From Kuschelorhynchus macadamiae (taxonomy: Eukaryota; Arthropoda; Insecta; Coleoptera; Curculionidae), in NCBI GenBank assembly GCA_030620095.1, contig JAUTXW010004693.1:558001-622000 (forward strand): a DNA stretch of 64,000 nucleotides. The letters are read 5' to 3'. A program made the position numbers and the translations under genes. The notes beneath the pieces were generated by a model. The model searched no databases. It was not told the DNA's origin and worked only from the letters and a program-made list of their open reading frames with translations. Of the stretch, positions 46,954 through 60,866 are shown in pieces (position 1 is the first letter of the stretch; each line of letters opens with the position of its first letter).

Positions 46954-47642
46954 TATCTTAATGTACTATACTGCAAACACACAATTACTATATATATAAT
47001 ATAAAATATAAACTTTAGAATTATTCCATGCAGTATACTGACACCAATGTAAACAACAAACAGGAAATTTAAGGTGACATAAGAAAATAACCACTGCTGC
47101 TTTTTAGTCATGCAAACTCAATGGATTAAGAGCTTTTTAATTGTAATAACAGTCCCTAAAACTTTCCAAGCTAATTCGTCCTTGGATAGCCGAAAAGCAC
47201 ACACGTGTCAGAAGATGACTTGCACTCGTGAGAACAAATTCCGCGAAAAGAAATGGCAACATTGTAAATTGTCGAGGGCAATGATTACTTCGTCTCGAAC
47301 TGACATAAACTTAACGAGGGCTACCTTGTTTTTTCCGGTATTCAAATTAAAACAATTATTATGTATGCGAACTTATATGAGATACACACTACGAATTTCG
47401 ACACGTATACATTAACAGAACGGTAGTGCAAAATATTTTGCGTTTTCATTGATACATTTTCACTCGATATTTGGCCATTTTTTGCAAGGCATTTCGCCAT
47501 TCATTGCTTTAATCTACCTAGTTTAGAGTGTTTAGACAGACGATATTACAACACATAAAATGTTTAGCCAGCTGAAGGTGTAGTTGTATTGTCAGTGAAT
47601 ATGTTGTTTGCAGACGAATGACGGAGTTGATTTTTATGTTGC
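46954..47642. other. Non-coding interval
   Basis: One 101-codon open frame (47110-47415) without a recognised domain; its codon use does not differ clearly from background. I do not call it a gene. Confidence 0.45.
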
Positions 47643-49103
47643 GTAATACTGTTTTAGTCAAGTTAAGCTGCTTTCTAGGCTACGCTAAGTGATTTGTTTG
47701 GGTTATGTCTACGTGGACATGGGACAAGTCATGTACCTTGGATCTCCCACTTCAGCTTTTTGACTAATTTTATTTCTATAAAAGAATGAAAGCAATTTAA
47801 CACACCCACTGTGTTTAGTTCACGCTTAATTTGTAAAATATTCGCAAAAAAACCTGAAACATAAATAAGATTTTATCACACACCAAACAAACGGTCAATA
47901 TAAACAATCGTCATTCCTAAATGTAATGTCAATAAGACTATTATTTTCTATTGTCTGATTACTTTTGATAATTAAAAAACAGTTTTTGTAGATTTGGCAT
48001 CGTGTATTATTATATATACCGGTTGTCAACGAATCTATTAGACAGGCCACTTTTAAGGTATTTGATGTATCAAAACGAAATTTGGTATAGGTAAATGGTG
48101 GAGAGTTTTCGCATATTTTTCACTTTCCGGTCACTTCCGCTTTCACGGGAAATGACTCCAGTTTTAATTTTTTTAATGGAACACTGCATATTTTTACATT
48201 TTTGGATTCCTGAGACAATTCTGAATCAAAATATGATATTTTAAAAACTTTTTACGCCTACTTGATTTTTTTATAGCCATTTTTAAAATTGCATCTAGGT
48301 GGCCATGACCGGATGCAAATTAATCTAAGGGCCTGGAATGATGACAGAATAATACAATCGCTAAGTTTTTTAGTAATACTGTTTTAGTCAAGTTAAGCTG
48401 CTTTCTAGGCTACGCTAAGTGATTTGTTTGGGTTATGTCTACGTGGACATGGGACAAGTCATGTACCTAGGATCTCCCACTTCAGCTTTTTGACTAATTT
48501 TATTTCTATAAAAGAATGAAAGCAATTTAACACACCCACTGTGTTTAGTTCACGCTTAATTTGTAAAATATTCGCAAAAAAACCTGAAACATAAATAAGA
48601 TTTTATCACACACCAAACAAACGGTCAATATAAACAATCGTCATTCCTAAATGTAATGTCAATAAGACTATTATTTTCTATTGTCTGATTACTTTTGATA
48701 ATTAAAAAACAGTTTTTTTAGATTTGGCATCGTGTATTAGTACATATATACCGGTTGTCAACGAATCTATTAGACAGGCTACTTTTAAGGTATTTGATGT
48801 ATCAAAACGAAATTTGGTATAGGTAAATGGTGGAGAGTTTTCGCATATTTTTCACTTTCCGGTCACTTCCGCTTTCACGGGAAATGACTCCAGTTTTAAT
48901 TTTTTTAATGGAACACTGCATATTTTTACATTTTTGGATTCCTGAGAATTCTGAATCAAAATATGATATTTTAAAAACTTTTTACGCCTACTTGATTTTT
49001 TTATAGCCATTTTTAAAATTGCATCTAGGTGGCCATGACCGGATGCAAATTAATCTAAGGGCCTGGAATGATGACAGAATAATACAATCGCTAAGTTTTT
49101 TAG
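47643..49103. repeat. 730-bp tandem duplication
   Basis: Unit 1 is 47643-48372 and unit 2 is 48373-49103. They differ at only a handful of positions, for example CCTTGG/CCTAGG near 47737 and 48467, and GAGACAATTC/GAGAATTC near 48212 and 48944. Each unit contains unique flank, then a TA and the end of an element of family I (48019 and 48751, CCGGTTGTCAACGAATC). High identity implies a recent event. Confidence 0.9.
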
Positions 49104-49160
49104 TGATTAGTCTGATAGCTAGGAACAAGAGAAGTTGATTTCTTTTTGAACTATTTTTTT
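48751..49160 (-). mobile_element. Element I family, 3'-end fragment
   Basis: The end CCGGTTGTCAACG (48751, TA before) and about 350 bp of TIR match the complement of 54893-55259. Beyond the TIR, 49103-49145 matches the last codons of the transposase seen at 54850-54896, so this is a truncated copy on the minus strand. Duplicated together with its flank; the first copy (48019-48372) stops at the duplication breakpoint. Confidence 0.8.
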
Positions 49161-49439
49161 TCAAATGGCCACTCTTTTTAGACAAGCACTTTTTGAAAAG
49201 AGGATTTTTTGCAAATCTAACTCAAAATTAAATATTACTAAGAAAAATACTCGATAATCAATTATTTACTTTTATCACGTGTGCTATGGATAGCCATGCT
49301 GGATATTAAATAGGATTTTTTGTTTTGACAGTGACACTTACCTATTCTTTCTGAGTAGACATAAGATATCCTTATTTTTCTTGATTTTCAGTATTTGTTT
49401 TCAAAAGTCAAAATAACGTATACTCAAAGTAAAAAAGTC
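49161..49439. other. Non-coding interval
   Basis: No feature recognised between the element I fragment and the next LINE. Confidence 0.5.
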
Positions 49440-51284
49440 GATATGTTATTAAAAACAAAACAAGTCCTGATGATCTTGACACAGAAGCCCATCAGTATTT
49501 TTTATATCTCGAGAATCTCGGCATCATTTGAGCTTAAATAATACAGTAGCGCCTAGTGATCAAATCTTCTCGAATTTTAAATAAAGAAAACTGTGTTTTC
49601 TTTTAAAAACAAAACTGCTGATGATCTTGACACAGAAACTATAAAGGTCCACTAATTAATGTTATAAATTGTTCACTAGAACAAGGTGTTTTCCCTAGCA
49701 GATTGAAGTTGTCCACAATAGTACCTAAAAAAAGTAAATTGTTTTGAGGCCTCAAATTTTAGGCCCATTAATATGTTAGCTGCTCTAGAAAAAGTCTTGG
49801 AAAGACCTGTGTCTACAATCAGATTATTGATTTTGTAGCTAATAGTAATTTTATAACAGACAAACAATCTGGTTTCAGGAAGAGACATAGTTGTGAAACT
49901 GCTATTTAGTGTGTGTTGGATGAATGGAAAACCAGTATGGATAGTAATTATAGTACAATTGCTGTATTCTTGGACTTGCAAAGAGCATTTGAGACTATTG
50001 ATAGAAAACATCTTTTAGCTAAATTATATATGGTAGGAATACAGAATAATGTGTTGAAATGATTTGAAAGCTATCTTAACAACAGAAAGCAAATATCGAT
50101 TCTGAATGGTAAGGTTTCTGATGAAGTGGTAAATGATCATGGTGTACCACAGGGAAGTATTCTGGGACCCTTATTATTTATCTAGTACATAAATGATATA
50201 GTACATGTTGTCAGTGCAGTCGATATTCATTTATTTGCAGACGATACCCTCATTTATGCTTCGTCGAAAAATCTTGAACAACTGGTGGCTAACATTAATG
50301 GTGCTCTGACTAATTTACATGAATATTCCTGTCAGAACTTACTTAAAGTTAATATCACAACAACAAAATTTATGATTTTGGGAACTGAAACTGTTAGAAA
50401 AAAATTCACAAAAAATAAACATGTCATACAGTTTGGTAATTGTTCTATAGAACATGTTAAAAAAATAAATATTTAGGAATAATTGTTGCTGAACAGTTAA
50501 GCTTTAAAGAACATGCCAAGTCTGTAATATCTAGAATTAGCTATAATATTAATCATTTATCAAGGTGTGCTTCGTATTTATCATTTTGGGCAAAACTCAC
50601 TGTATACAATACAATGATTCTTCCACACTTTAACTTCTGCACAAGTATTCTGTATTTACTAAACAAAAATGAAATTAGTGTTTTACAAAAATAACAAAAC
50701 TGAGCCATGAGAATAATTTTATCATGTAACAGATATACACCAATTAAATTAATGCAGGAATATTTACAGTGGTTACCAGTGTCAATACATAACTTTAAAT
50801 GTGTTAACCCTAATTTTTAAAATTAAGATTGGTTGTGCGCCTCCTTATCTGTGCAATAAGGTTATATTATATAACACTAGGCAGCAGAATAACCTCTTTA
50901 TTGCGCCTAGAAATAAAAGAATGGGTCAAAACTCTATTTTTTTCAAAGGATTTGATATGTTTAATAAGCTACCAGATTTCATAAAACATTGTCAATCTGT
51001 TTATTGTTTTAAGAAACAGCTCAATGCATATACTTTGGAGAAATGTAATTTATGTGTTATGCCTATAGTGGCATTTATTGTTAGTTTGGATTTTATTTTG
51101 TATTTATTGTTTCTGTCTTAAATGTTTTTTTTTTCTGACTTTTAAAATTAGTCTAGTTGTGTGTAGTTTATTTAGATTAACTTAATGGATTTTCATTTAT
51201 TTTTAATTGACTTCACTATTACTAGTGGAATGATTAGATTTATTATTATAATTATTGTTCTTATAATAATAATAATAATAATAT
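49440..51284 (+). mobile_element. Non-LTR retrotransposon, second family
   Basis: 5'-truncated LINE with RT and a 3' end in a TAA/ATA repeat (51263-51284) shared with the tail of the LINE on the opposite strand. A block (AAAACAAAAC..TGATGATCTTGACACAGAA) near 49450 is repeated near 49605, so the 5' end holds a duplication of about 150 bp. Confidence 0.85.
49640..51120 (+). pseudogene. LINE RT remnant, second family
   Basis: Readable segments across frames: KLSTIVPKK (49705), AALEKVLE (49785), DKQSGFRKRHSCETAI (49862), FLDLQRAFETIDRKHLLAKL (about 49970), HGVPQGSILGPLLFI (about 50138), HLFADDTLIYASS (50230, the catalytic box intact), LKVNITTTKFMILGTE (50345), and a C-terminal piece 50801-51118 (IGCAPPYLCNK; FKGFDMFNKLPDFIK). 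At least six stops and two frameshifts. Same general class as the other LINEs here but clearly a separate family. Confidence 0.85.
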
Positions 51285-53940
51285 TTATTTACAACAGTAA
51301 AAATACAAGAAATAACAGTTTTATAAGGTAAATAAATATTAAAGGAATCTTACTCTTATATATCTAATTTAAACCCAGATATCCCTGTTTACCATCGCTA
51401 AGCTTGCGGCTTGTCAGCCATGTATAAACAGAGTTTGGAAGTGGAAAAAAAATTTATGTAAAAATTAAGTAAAATTAACCGGTATATTAAAGCAAAACAC
51501 CATTTTAACTTTTAAAAGGATAAGAGAGCAGCATACAGTATAAAATGTAGAAAACAAAATATTACAGGCATAAATATGACCTGTGATACAAAAAAAAAAC
51601 ACAGTCTTAATTAATTATAAAAACATAACTGTTAGTTTAAATGTGATTAAGACATAAAAGAACGATATACGACATAGTATTTAGTAAAAAACATTACAAA
51701 CATACATATATCTAATGATCGATGATACAAAAAAGCAAATAGAAAAAAAAAACTAGATACCTATAAAATAATTGCCTCTCTTATCAGCCACCTTGTTAAG
51801 TGTTTTTTAAAGTTTTTATTATATATTTTATTTTTCAGATCTTGAGGCATTAAGTTATAAACTTTTTGGCCAATATAGTTAAACTGTTGCCTTCCTACTT
51901 GCTTGTTTGGTCTAGGCAATGTCAAATTTAGTCCTTCCCTAAATCTTGTCCGATAATTATGAGTATTGTTTTGGCTAAGCATATGTTTTTTTGCCAAGTA
52001 TAAAATAGACGATTTATAATAAAGAGACCTTACACTCAACATATTCGTTTGGGAATACAGAAGATGGGTAGGATATCGTCATTCAAGCTTAAACATTATT
52101 TTAAGAATTTTCTTTTGTGCCATAATTACAGGAATTAGATTTGACTGATATGCGCCCCCCCCCCCCCCAACCAATTATTCCATACTCTAACAGAGACTGT
52201 ATAAGGGCGTAATACATCATTTTGAGATACTTAGCGTCAAGAATTTTCGACATAGTTTTAAACAGATACATAAGCGATCTCAGTTTTTTTGCAAGGGCTT
52301 CAGCTTGAGTATCCCATCTTAGATTTTCATCTATAAATATTCCAAGATATTTTGTATTTTTAGAGCGATGTAGAGTCCAGACGTGATTTCTCAGAGGTAA
52401 GTTTATATCAATTGATGCCGCTTGAGGTAATCCTCTTTTATAACTTGAGAACATTATATAAACTGTTTTTGTTAAATTTATAGTAAGTAAATTAGAATCG
52501 AACCACTCTACTATTATTTGTAAATCTGTCTTTATTTTTCGGTCTACTTGTTCCCATGTATCGCCTTCTATAAAAAGTGCTGTATCATCGGCGAATGATA
52601 TAATGGTTCCGGTACATTGTAGTGTAAGAAGTTGGTTTAAATATATTAAAAATAATACTGGACCCAAAACTGTTCCTTGTGGGATACCGTAATTAACCAC
52701 CTTTGGTTTGCTGATTTTATGATCTATTTCTACGACTTGCCCCCTTTCGCTAAGATAATCTTTAAAGAGATCATGTGCAGGTCCACGGATACCGATATTG
52801 TAAAGTTTAGATAACAATTTTTTATGGCTTACAGTGTCAAACGCCTTTGCTAAATCAACAAATACCGCAGCACTTGGTTTACTTTTATCCAAACTTTGAT
52901 TTATTTTGCTAGTTAATAATACTATTGCGTCATTTGTTGATTTATTGTTTTGAAATCCGAATTGGTAGGAGGATAATAGATTATTATTATTGACATTAAT
53001 CTTGTTTTAAGGGCCTTTTCGAAAATTTTAGCAAGGTTTGAAATTAAGCTTATTGGTCTATAATTTTCCATTTTGTCCATCTCACCATTTTTGTAAATCG
53101 GCTTAATTTTTGCCTTTTTAAAATGTTTTGGGCATTTTCCAGTCAAAAATATCAAGTTTATTAGATAGGTTATTGGAGGTACTAGTTTGTAACTACTCAA
53201 TTTTAATATTTTTGTTGTTATTTCATCAATTCCTGGAGTAGAATCGTTTTTTAGGGAGTCGATAATTTTACTTATCTCATCTTCTGTAGCCTCATATAAA
53301 TAAATTGAATTTCTATATGTTGATTTTATGTTTTGGTATTTTCTTGCTGTTTTATTATTTTTTATAATATCCTGAGCCATCCGTTCGCCTACAGAGGCAT
53401 AGTACTCGTTAAAACATTCAGCGATGGTTTGAGAATCTGTGTATTGTATTGTTTTGTTTTTATCGAAAATAGCTGGAATTTTGATTGAACTTTTTGTATA
53501 ATTAGAATTATTGTAACTGGTTATTGTCTGCCAAATCTTTTTAGTATTATTTACATTATTAATAATTACACTTTTAAAATACCTTTGCTTTGTTATCTCA
53601 ATTAGTTTATTGATCTTATTTCTGTAGGTTTTGTATTCTATGTATAATGCCTCGCTCTTACTTCTTTTATATTTTTTATAGATCTCATCTCTTATTTTCA
53701 TTGATTTTAAAATTCCATTCGTAATCCAAGGTGTTCTTTTTGTTTTTGGTAAATATGTTGATATGCTCTCATCCATACATTTCCTCACTGTATCTACCAA
53801 CTTAGTCGTAATTTCGTCAACATTTCCGTTTCCGAGGAAAATATTGTTAAAATTGTGTTAAATGTTTTCTTTTTGACTTGTAAAAATGTTATTTCTTTTA
53901 AAAGTAGTTTGATTTAATTCATTTTATGTAGTTTTAAGTC
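51285..53940 (-). mobile_element. Non-LTR retrotransposon, third family
   Basis: Minus-strand LINE with its 3' tail in the TAA tract at about 51263-51290 and a 3' UTR of about 475 bp (51285-51760). Coding homology extends to about 53940, where the DNA of element I begins, so it is 5'-truncated and probably inserted into the 5' part of element I. Confidence 0.85.
51761..53940 (-). pseudogene. LINE ORF2 remnant, third family
   Basis: In order: a degenerate start (about 53940-53800, with one stop), the linker (TPWITNGILKSMKIRDEIYK, about 53735), ENYRPISLISNLAKIFEKAL (about 53060), then after a frameshift near 52922 KPSAAVFVDLAKAFDTVSHK (52880), NYGIPQGTVLGPVLFLIYLN (52690), the intact catalytic box SFADDTALF (52590), KTKYLGIFIDE-like (52345) and LEYGIIGWGG (52190). 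A poly-C run at 52153-52167 marks the second frameshift. The C-terminus reads RQQFNYIGQKVYNLMPQDLK (51890) to 51761. Only two or three frame breaks, so it is fairly young. Confidence 0.88.
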
Positions 53941-54049
53941 GTTTAACTTACTCTACTGGAGGAACTGGAACATTAGTTACATATGCATATATTTGTCTTT
54001 TTCCTTCAAAATTGTATATTTGGTAATTAGTTTTTATAAGCTAAATAAA

Positions 54050-54892
54050 CGATTCAATAATAATCAAGAAGGAAATCAAGTGGCGGAAGGAAGATTTATT
54101 ATAAATGAAGAAATGGAGATTAACGTTCTTGCTATGGTTGAAGTTGATAAAACTGTTTCTTTAAGAAAAATTATAAATCAGCTAGAAAAATACTAAACAA
54201 ACACGGATATCGAGCTTTTAAGTACCAGTTACATCAACATTTGTATCCTGACAATGGGGATAGACGGGTATTGTTTTTTGATTGGTTGCTCCAAAATTGT
54301 AGAATTGACCCAAATTTTATCAACTTTGTCTTATTTTCTGACGAATCCAGATTTACTAATAATGGTACGATTAACAAGCAAAACACTCGTTACTGGGTCC
54401 AACAACATTAACATGAAACGAAAGTATGAAATTTTCAAGAAAGGTTTGGTGTCAATGTATGGGCTGGTGTCGTTGGTAACAGAATAATTGGGCCAATTTT
54501 ATTTTAAGGCCAATTAACAGGGGTTAGGTACTTAGGCTTTCTCCAAAATGAAATCGAGTAACATCTTAATGATCTAAGTTTTATGCCGAATTTACTTCCA
54601 TCAAGATGGAGCCTCGTAATACCACAGAACTTCTTAATTATTTAATTGAACATTTTAATAATAAAGTTATTGCAACCAATGGCCCAATACAGTGGCCCGC
54701 CCGTTCACCGGATCTCACTGTTCTCGATTTCTTTATTTGGGGATATGTTAAAGAAAGAGTCTATGTAACAGCCCCAGCCATTTTTGAAATCTTAGAGGAA
54801 AGGATTTTACGTGTATTTAGAAGTATTACGCTTCAAATGCTGCACAATTTGATTTTATCAACTTCTCTTGTTCCTAGCTATCCGACTAATCA

Positions 54893-54896
<4 letters not shown>
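54050..54896 (+). pseudogene. ITm transposase of element I
   Basis: Pieces in order: EINVLAMVEVDKTVSLRKII (54118), then after a frameshift HGYRAFKYQLHQHLYPDNGD (54205), FVLFSDESRFTNNGTINKQN (first Asp, about 54327), FGVNVWAGVVGNRIIGPILF (54448), YFHQDGAS (second Asp, about 54592), and after another shift NGPIQWPARSPDLTVLDFFI (third Asp, about 54680) to the end at 54896. Several stops. The N-terminal helix-turn-helix is missing or cut by the LINE insertion upstream. Confidence 0.82.
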
Positions 54897-56762
<1,866 letters not shown>

Positions 56763-58009
56763 TATATATAAACAAGTATTTTAGAAGAAAAAAAGCACAT
56801 AAATATCCGAGCAATTGTTTTTTTAGCGTTAAGGGGAAACTTATTGTTTAATGCAGGAATATTTGTGTACCTAAAAATAAATAAATAACTGAGGAAACGT
56901 TTTCTAATTAAAATAAAATCTTTTGTAAAACATATATTTCTTTAATTACTAAATAGATATTGTTTAAAAAAACAAACCTGGTGTTGGCTTAGATAAGTTT
57001 TTGCAGGTTAATGTGTCGAACTTCTAAGAACCTGGGATTACACAACATAGGTCGTAAAAAGGCAAACAAATAAATACATTTTTTAAAAGGACAACCACAG
57101 CCATACTAGTGTTAAATAACAAATTTATGCAGGACCGGGGTAGGGGGTGTTTTAGTATTTCTGATTTTATGCTATTACTATGGATACTTTTATAGACAGA
57201 GAATATTGTCGAGAGAAGTATAAACATAAACAATTCTTTAATTTAACCTAATCGGGCTCAGTGGTAATGTATCACGATAGTTATTAGATAAAAACATCTT
57301 ACATCAACAAAGAGTTCCAATACTTGCTGTTTATGGTTCGTTATTTGTTTCGTTTTCATTAGACGCACTTGAGTTATAACGTGTTTGTTTTTAATGTCGT
57401 ATGTCAATATTTAGCAGCAAAACAGAAAACAAATTCCGTTTTGTATGCTTTGAGATTAACTATCTAAAACTGAAGGTTGTTGTACTCATAATACTGATAT
57501 ATTTGATAAAATAGGAAACCACTTCTTTCCGAACTTATTAAAATTATCGTTACTGCAGGCCTTGAGGTATTCTAATTGCGTTTTAGCAAATACAGTGTTT
57601 TCATTAATTTGTCATGTTTTTATCAATTTTACCTTGTTAAGTAATATCTGATTAAGTAATAAATTATACTTGTCGTTTCTATTAGTCACATCTCTTTGTG
57701 TATGTCCTTAAAGATTTTCCATTAGAGAAGATTAGAATCTTACTGAAATAAGAACGGCTTAATCCAAAATAATAACTTTAAAAACCATGCACGCAAATGT
57801 CGTGAATGATGCAACTCGAAAACACCTACGTAAGGTAGTTACGTAAAACTGTTCTGCACGAAAATCCTATCCGCCAAAGTAATGTGTTAGTTCTACTTGT
57901 GTAACCCTTAGATTGATTGACCTGTAAATTGTCGTATCACGTACTAAAATCTAGAGAACATCAAGCTGTTTTGTTTTATTACAAAGCAGGTGCAAAGCGG
58001 GGCGCGACG
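56763..58009. other. Non-coding interval
   Basis: AT-rich, no gene and no repeat recognised. Confidence 0.55.
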
Positions 58010-58662
58010 TTGCCAAGTTTACGTTTTCCCTAAGTGTAGGAAATTTTGCACAATCTGGCAACACCGCATAGGGGTGTCTTGGGGATGATCTTCCATATAC
58101 AAAGTCTCAACTTCCTAGGGCTTAAAATCACGGAGATACCCATTAAACCCCATGAAATTCCAAATTTTACCATACCCCAACGTCGTCGAAGGTGTTTATA
58201 TAGGGCCCTTGTATACAGGAATTATGTCGTCGCTTCTATTACTCTCGATACCTGACGTCTCTAGAAAACACCAGATGTACGAAACGTGTGTAAACGATGT
58301 CGTCGCGACGTGTGAACAAACAACAAACCGAACAGTTTCTGTTTTGGGATCAGTTTACAAAATCAATCCGGATTTTTATGTTTTTATTAGTTTTGTCTTA
58401 TTTAACATTAAATAAATTAAAAAATACAGATACTTTATGCTCCAGAGAAACGAGAAATTCTCGGCGAGAGAATATCACTCTCGCGCGTCGTCTCCTGCTA
58501 AGAGAGAAAATTGCTCTCTCTTCGAGACGAGACGAGAGGGCATTACTAATTTTAGATAAAGCGGTGCAAAGAAAAATTCCCCTGGTGCTTCAACTCGCTG
58601 GAAGGACTGTTAATGTAGTTTCTGAAAGAGAATGCTTTATTGAGTGAATGAAAGAAATAGAG
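58010..58662. other. CpG-richer block of unknown nature
   Basis: Noticeably richer in G, C and CpG than its surroundings (for example GATGTCGTCGCGACGTGTGA at about 58295 and several GAGA/CTCTC motifs at 58450-58540). A 116-codon frame at 58297-58644 has no recognised domain. It ends exactly where the Penelope-like element begins. Confidence 0.4.
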
Positions 58663-58709
58663 AATCATGGTTCTTGGGATTAGACCGTGTCAAATTGGAA
58701 TTACTATCC

Positions 58710-58744
58710 GACGTTTCGCCTTCGATTGCACGAGGCATCTTCAG
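58710..58744 (-). ncRNA. Hammerhead-ribozyme-like motif, left PLE repeat
   Basis: Minus-strand mirror of the motif at 59798-59832, with the same core boxes and stem II. Confidence 0.5.
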
Positions 58745-58954
58745 GGATCTTTACTCCACGAGATCTGAACACTGAATGAGCTCGAAGAGATTTGGGTGGG
58801 CTTTTATACCCGACTTGTGCTCGCGGAACCGTGACTCTGTGTTAAGATCGGTTTCCACGTGTGATGTAGACTGTAACCCGTGTCTCTATTGAAATTTTTT
58901 GTATGTTTAAATATTTAACTTTTAAAATTTTAACTTTTATTAACTTTTATTAAC

Positions 58955-59738
58955 AGTTTCGATGTAGAATCACTTTACACAAATGTTCCTGTCAACGACT
59001 CAATTTCCATTATATCAGACATACTGGATAATAATAATCTTCATAAGAACTTAATAGATCTAGTGGAAGCTTGTCTTACATCTACTTATTTCATTTTTCA
59101 ATGAATTCAATGGAACTTTTTATGAACAAACTTCAGGGGCAGCTATGGGATCTCCTCTATCACCTGTGGTAGCGAATATCTTTATGAAAGCCTTTGAGGA
59201 TATTGCTCTAACATCCGCTCCACTAAAACCGAAGCACTGGTTTAGATATGTAGATGATACATGATACATACATGGACATATTTCTAGATCACCTTAATCA
59301 GCAACATCATAATATCAAGTTCACGATGGAAATTGAATCTAATAGAACAATTCCCTTTCTAGATGTATGTTTTCAAAGGAAGGAAAATGGTACACTAGGA
59401 CATATAAAATTCCTTGCTCCTGTGGAGAAGTGTATGTGGCAGAAACAGGACGCTCAATATCAGCTAGACTTAAGGAACGAGAACGATGTATTAAAAAGAA
59501 ACAAATTGTTCAATCTGCTGTAGCTGAACACCAGCATAACACTGGCCATTTCATAAATGTAAAGGAAAGCAAGGTTCTAGCATCGGTTCCAGGTTTTTAT
59601 AAACGAAAAGTTAGAGAATCTATTGAAATATTTAAACATACAAAAAATTTCAATAGAGACACGGGCTACGGTCTACATAACACGTGGAAACCGATCTTAA
59701 CACAGAGTCACGGTTCCGCGAGCACAAGTCGGGTATAA
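58955..59738 (+). pseudogene. PLE RT and GIY-YIG endonuclease remnant
   Basis: RT motifs of the PLE type: SFDVESLYTNVPV (58955), then after a one-base shift TSGAAMGSPLSPVVANIFMK (about 59131) and the catalytic box HWFRYVDDT (about 59236). A second frame gives IKFTMEIESNRTIPFLDVCF (about 59314), and a third the GIY-YIG nuclease: YKIPCSCGEVYVAETGRS (59403), RLKERE, EHQHNTGH (59527). Much of the protein before FDVESLY is missing and the RT-to-nuclease linker is deleted. GIY-YIG with RT is the hallmark of PLEs. Non-functional. Confidence 0.85.
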
Positions 59739-59797
59739 AAGCCCGCCCAAATCTCTTCGAGCTCATTCAGTGTTCAGATCTCGTGGAGTAAAGATCC

Positions 59798-59832
59798 CTG
59801 AAGATGCCTCGTGCAATCGAAGGCGAAACGTC
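59798..59832 (+). ncRNA. Hammerhead-ribozyme-like motif, right PLE repeat
   Basis: Reads CTGAAGA, then T, stem II GCCT/AGGC with an 11-nt loop, GAAAC and GTC. CTGANGA plus GAAA are the two conserved core boxes of hammerheads, and GTC is a favoured cleavage triplet, but stem III and stem I are not clear by eye. PLE terminal repeats are known to contain such ribozymes. Confidence 0.55.
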
Positions 59833-59879
59833 GGATAGTAATTCCAATTTGATACAATCTAGTCCCAAGAACCATGATT

Positions 59880-60582
59880 TCTTAATTGACCAAAGCCGTG
59901 AAAGCTTCCGTTCTATGTTAAATAGAGAATAACTTCATTAATAACCAAAACTGTGTGTAGTGCAGCTTCTTCCATCATCCGAAATCTCGTAGACCCGAAA
60001 TTTATTTTTTGGTTAACATTTTTTCGAGTTATCTCAAATGGACATTTTATTTAATGAATTACAGAAAACAAATACTAATCCTGTGAAAGTAGACGAAAAT
60101 ATTTCCAGTAGGGTTGAGAAAAATGAAGATTTAAAAATACTTCCCTTTTATGAGAGAAGTAAAAAATCAGAATTAATTACAAAACATTGATTTTATTTAA
60201 AATGATTTTTAAATTTTGTTACCGTTGGTAACGCTTCTTTTTCAAATAAAATAGAAAAAAATAAAAAATCGGTTGAAACTCCGACAAGAAAAGACCAGAA
60301 GGTTTGTTCTGAAAATTGATACACGTCGCCTCGCAAAGTTAATTATTATCGATGCAGGAAAGAAGTCAATATCTGGCAATATTTTGTCAAATTAAAAGTT
60401 AAGGACAAACTTGGATGTAGGGAAAAATGTAAAAACTGTAATAAAGAAAGCAGGGACTAATCGATGTCACTAGGAAATGTGTAAAAATCAGTTAAATGAG
60501 TTAGGTGATGAAGAAACATCTCCCCAAGGGTTTCCAGTCAGAACAAAAATGCGAAAACTATAACGCCAGTGGATGTTGGGAC
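59880..60582. other. Mostly non-coding interval, possible LINE leader
   Basis: A 50-codon frame (60038-60190) and a Cys-containing frame near 60340-60460 (YRCRKEVNIWQYFV; CREKCKNCNKESRD) are seen. They could be remnants of the 5' part of the LINE that follows, but I cannot assign them. Confidence 0.35.
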
Positions 60583-60866
60583 GAGGGATGTAGGTGTGTC
60601 TGATAATTTGCTTATTTATATTTCGTTAAATTTTAAAGATACTGAACCCTCTGTTAATCAATATAAGTATAGGGCTTTACGCAGCATTACTCTGGAGGAG
60701 TTTCAGAATGACTTGGAGGGTGCTCCTTGAAAAGGTTTCGTTTATCACGGACACAATTCTGAGTCTTTTCGATAGGCACGCTCCAGTTAGAATGAGCAAG
60801 AGCAGAGTAAGACCATATAGTCCTTGGATAACAGAAAATATAAAACAGATGAAAAAACTTACATAA
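60583..60866 (+). pseudogene. LINE endonuclease C-terminus and linker, fragment
   Basis: Reads VSDNLLIYISL (endonuclease end, usual SDH changed to SDN), YRALRSITLEEFQNDLEGAP, a frameshift, then LSLFDRHAPVRMSRSRVRPY and SPWITENIKQMKKL to about 60866, where a minus-strand RT fragment starts. Typical of the region between endonuclease and RT in Jockey/R1-type LINEs. Confidence 0.7.

Larger units (their letters stand above)
58663..59879 (+). mobile_element. Penelope-like element (PLE) with inverted terminal repeats, copy 1
   Basis: Inverted copies of about 255 bp at 58663-58917 and 59627-59879 enclose a short RT/GIY-YIG coding remnant. PLEs are known for such pseudo-LTRs in direct or inverted orientation, and for hammerhead ribozymes in them; both are seen here. 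The element is internally deleted and its coding region overlaps the right repeat. Confidence 0.82.

Noticed and set aside
47110..47415. 101-codon plus-strand frame
   Set aside because: No recognisable domain or gene-like neighbourhood; length is within chance for this much sequence.
49676..50011. Minus-strand open frame of 111 codons
   Set aside because: Antisense of the LINE RT at 49640-51120.
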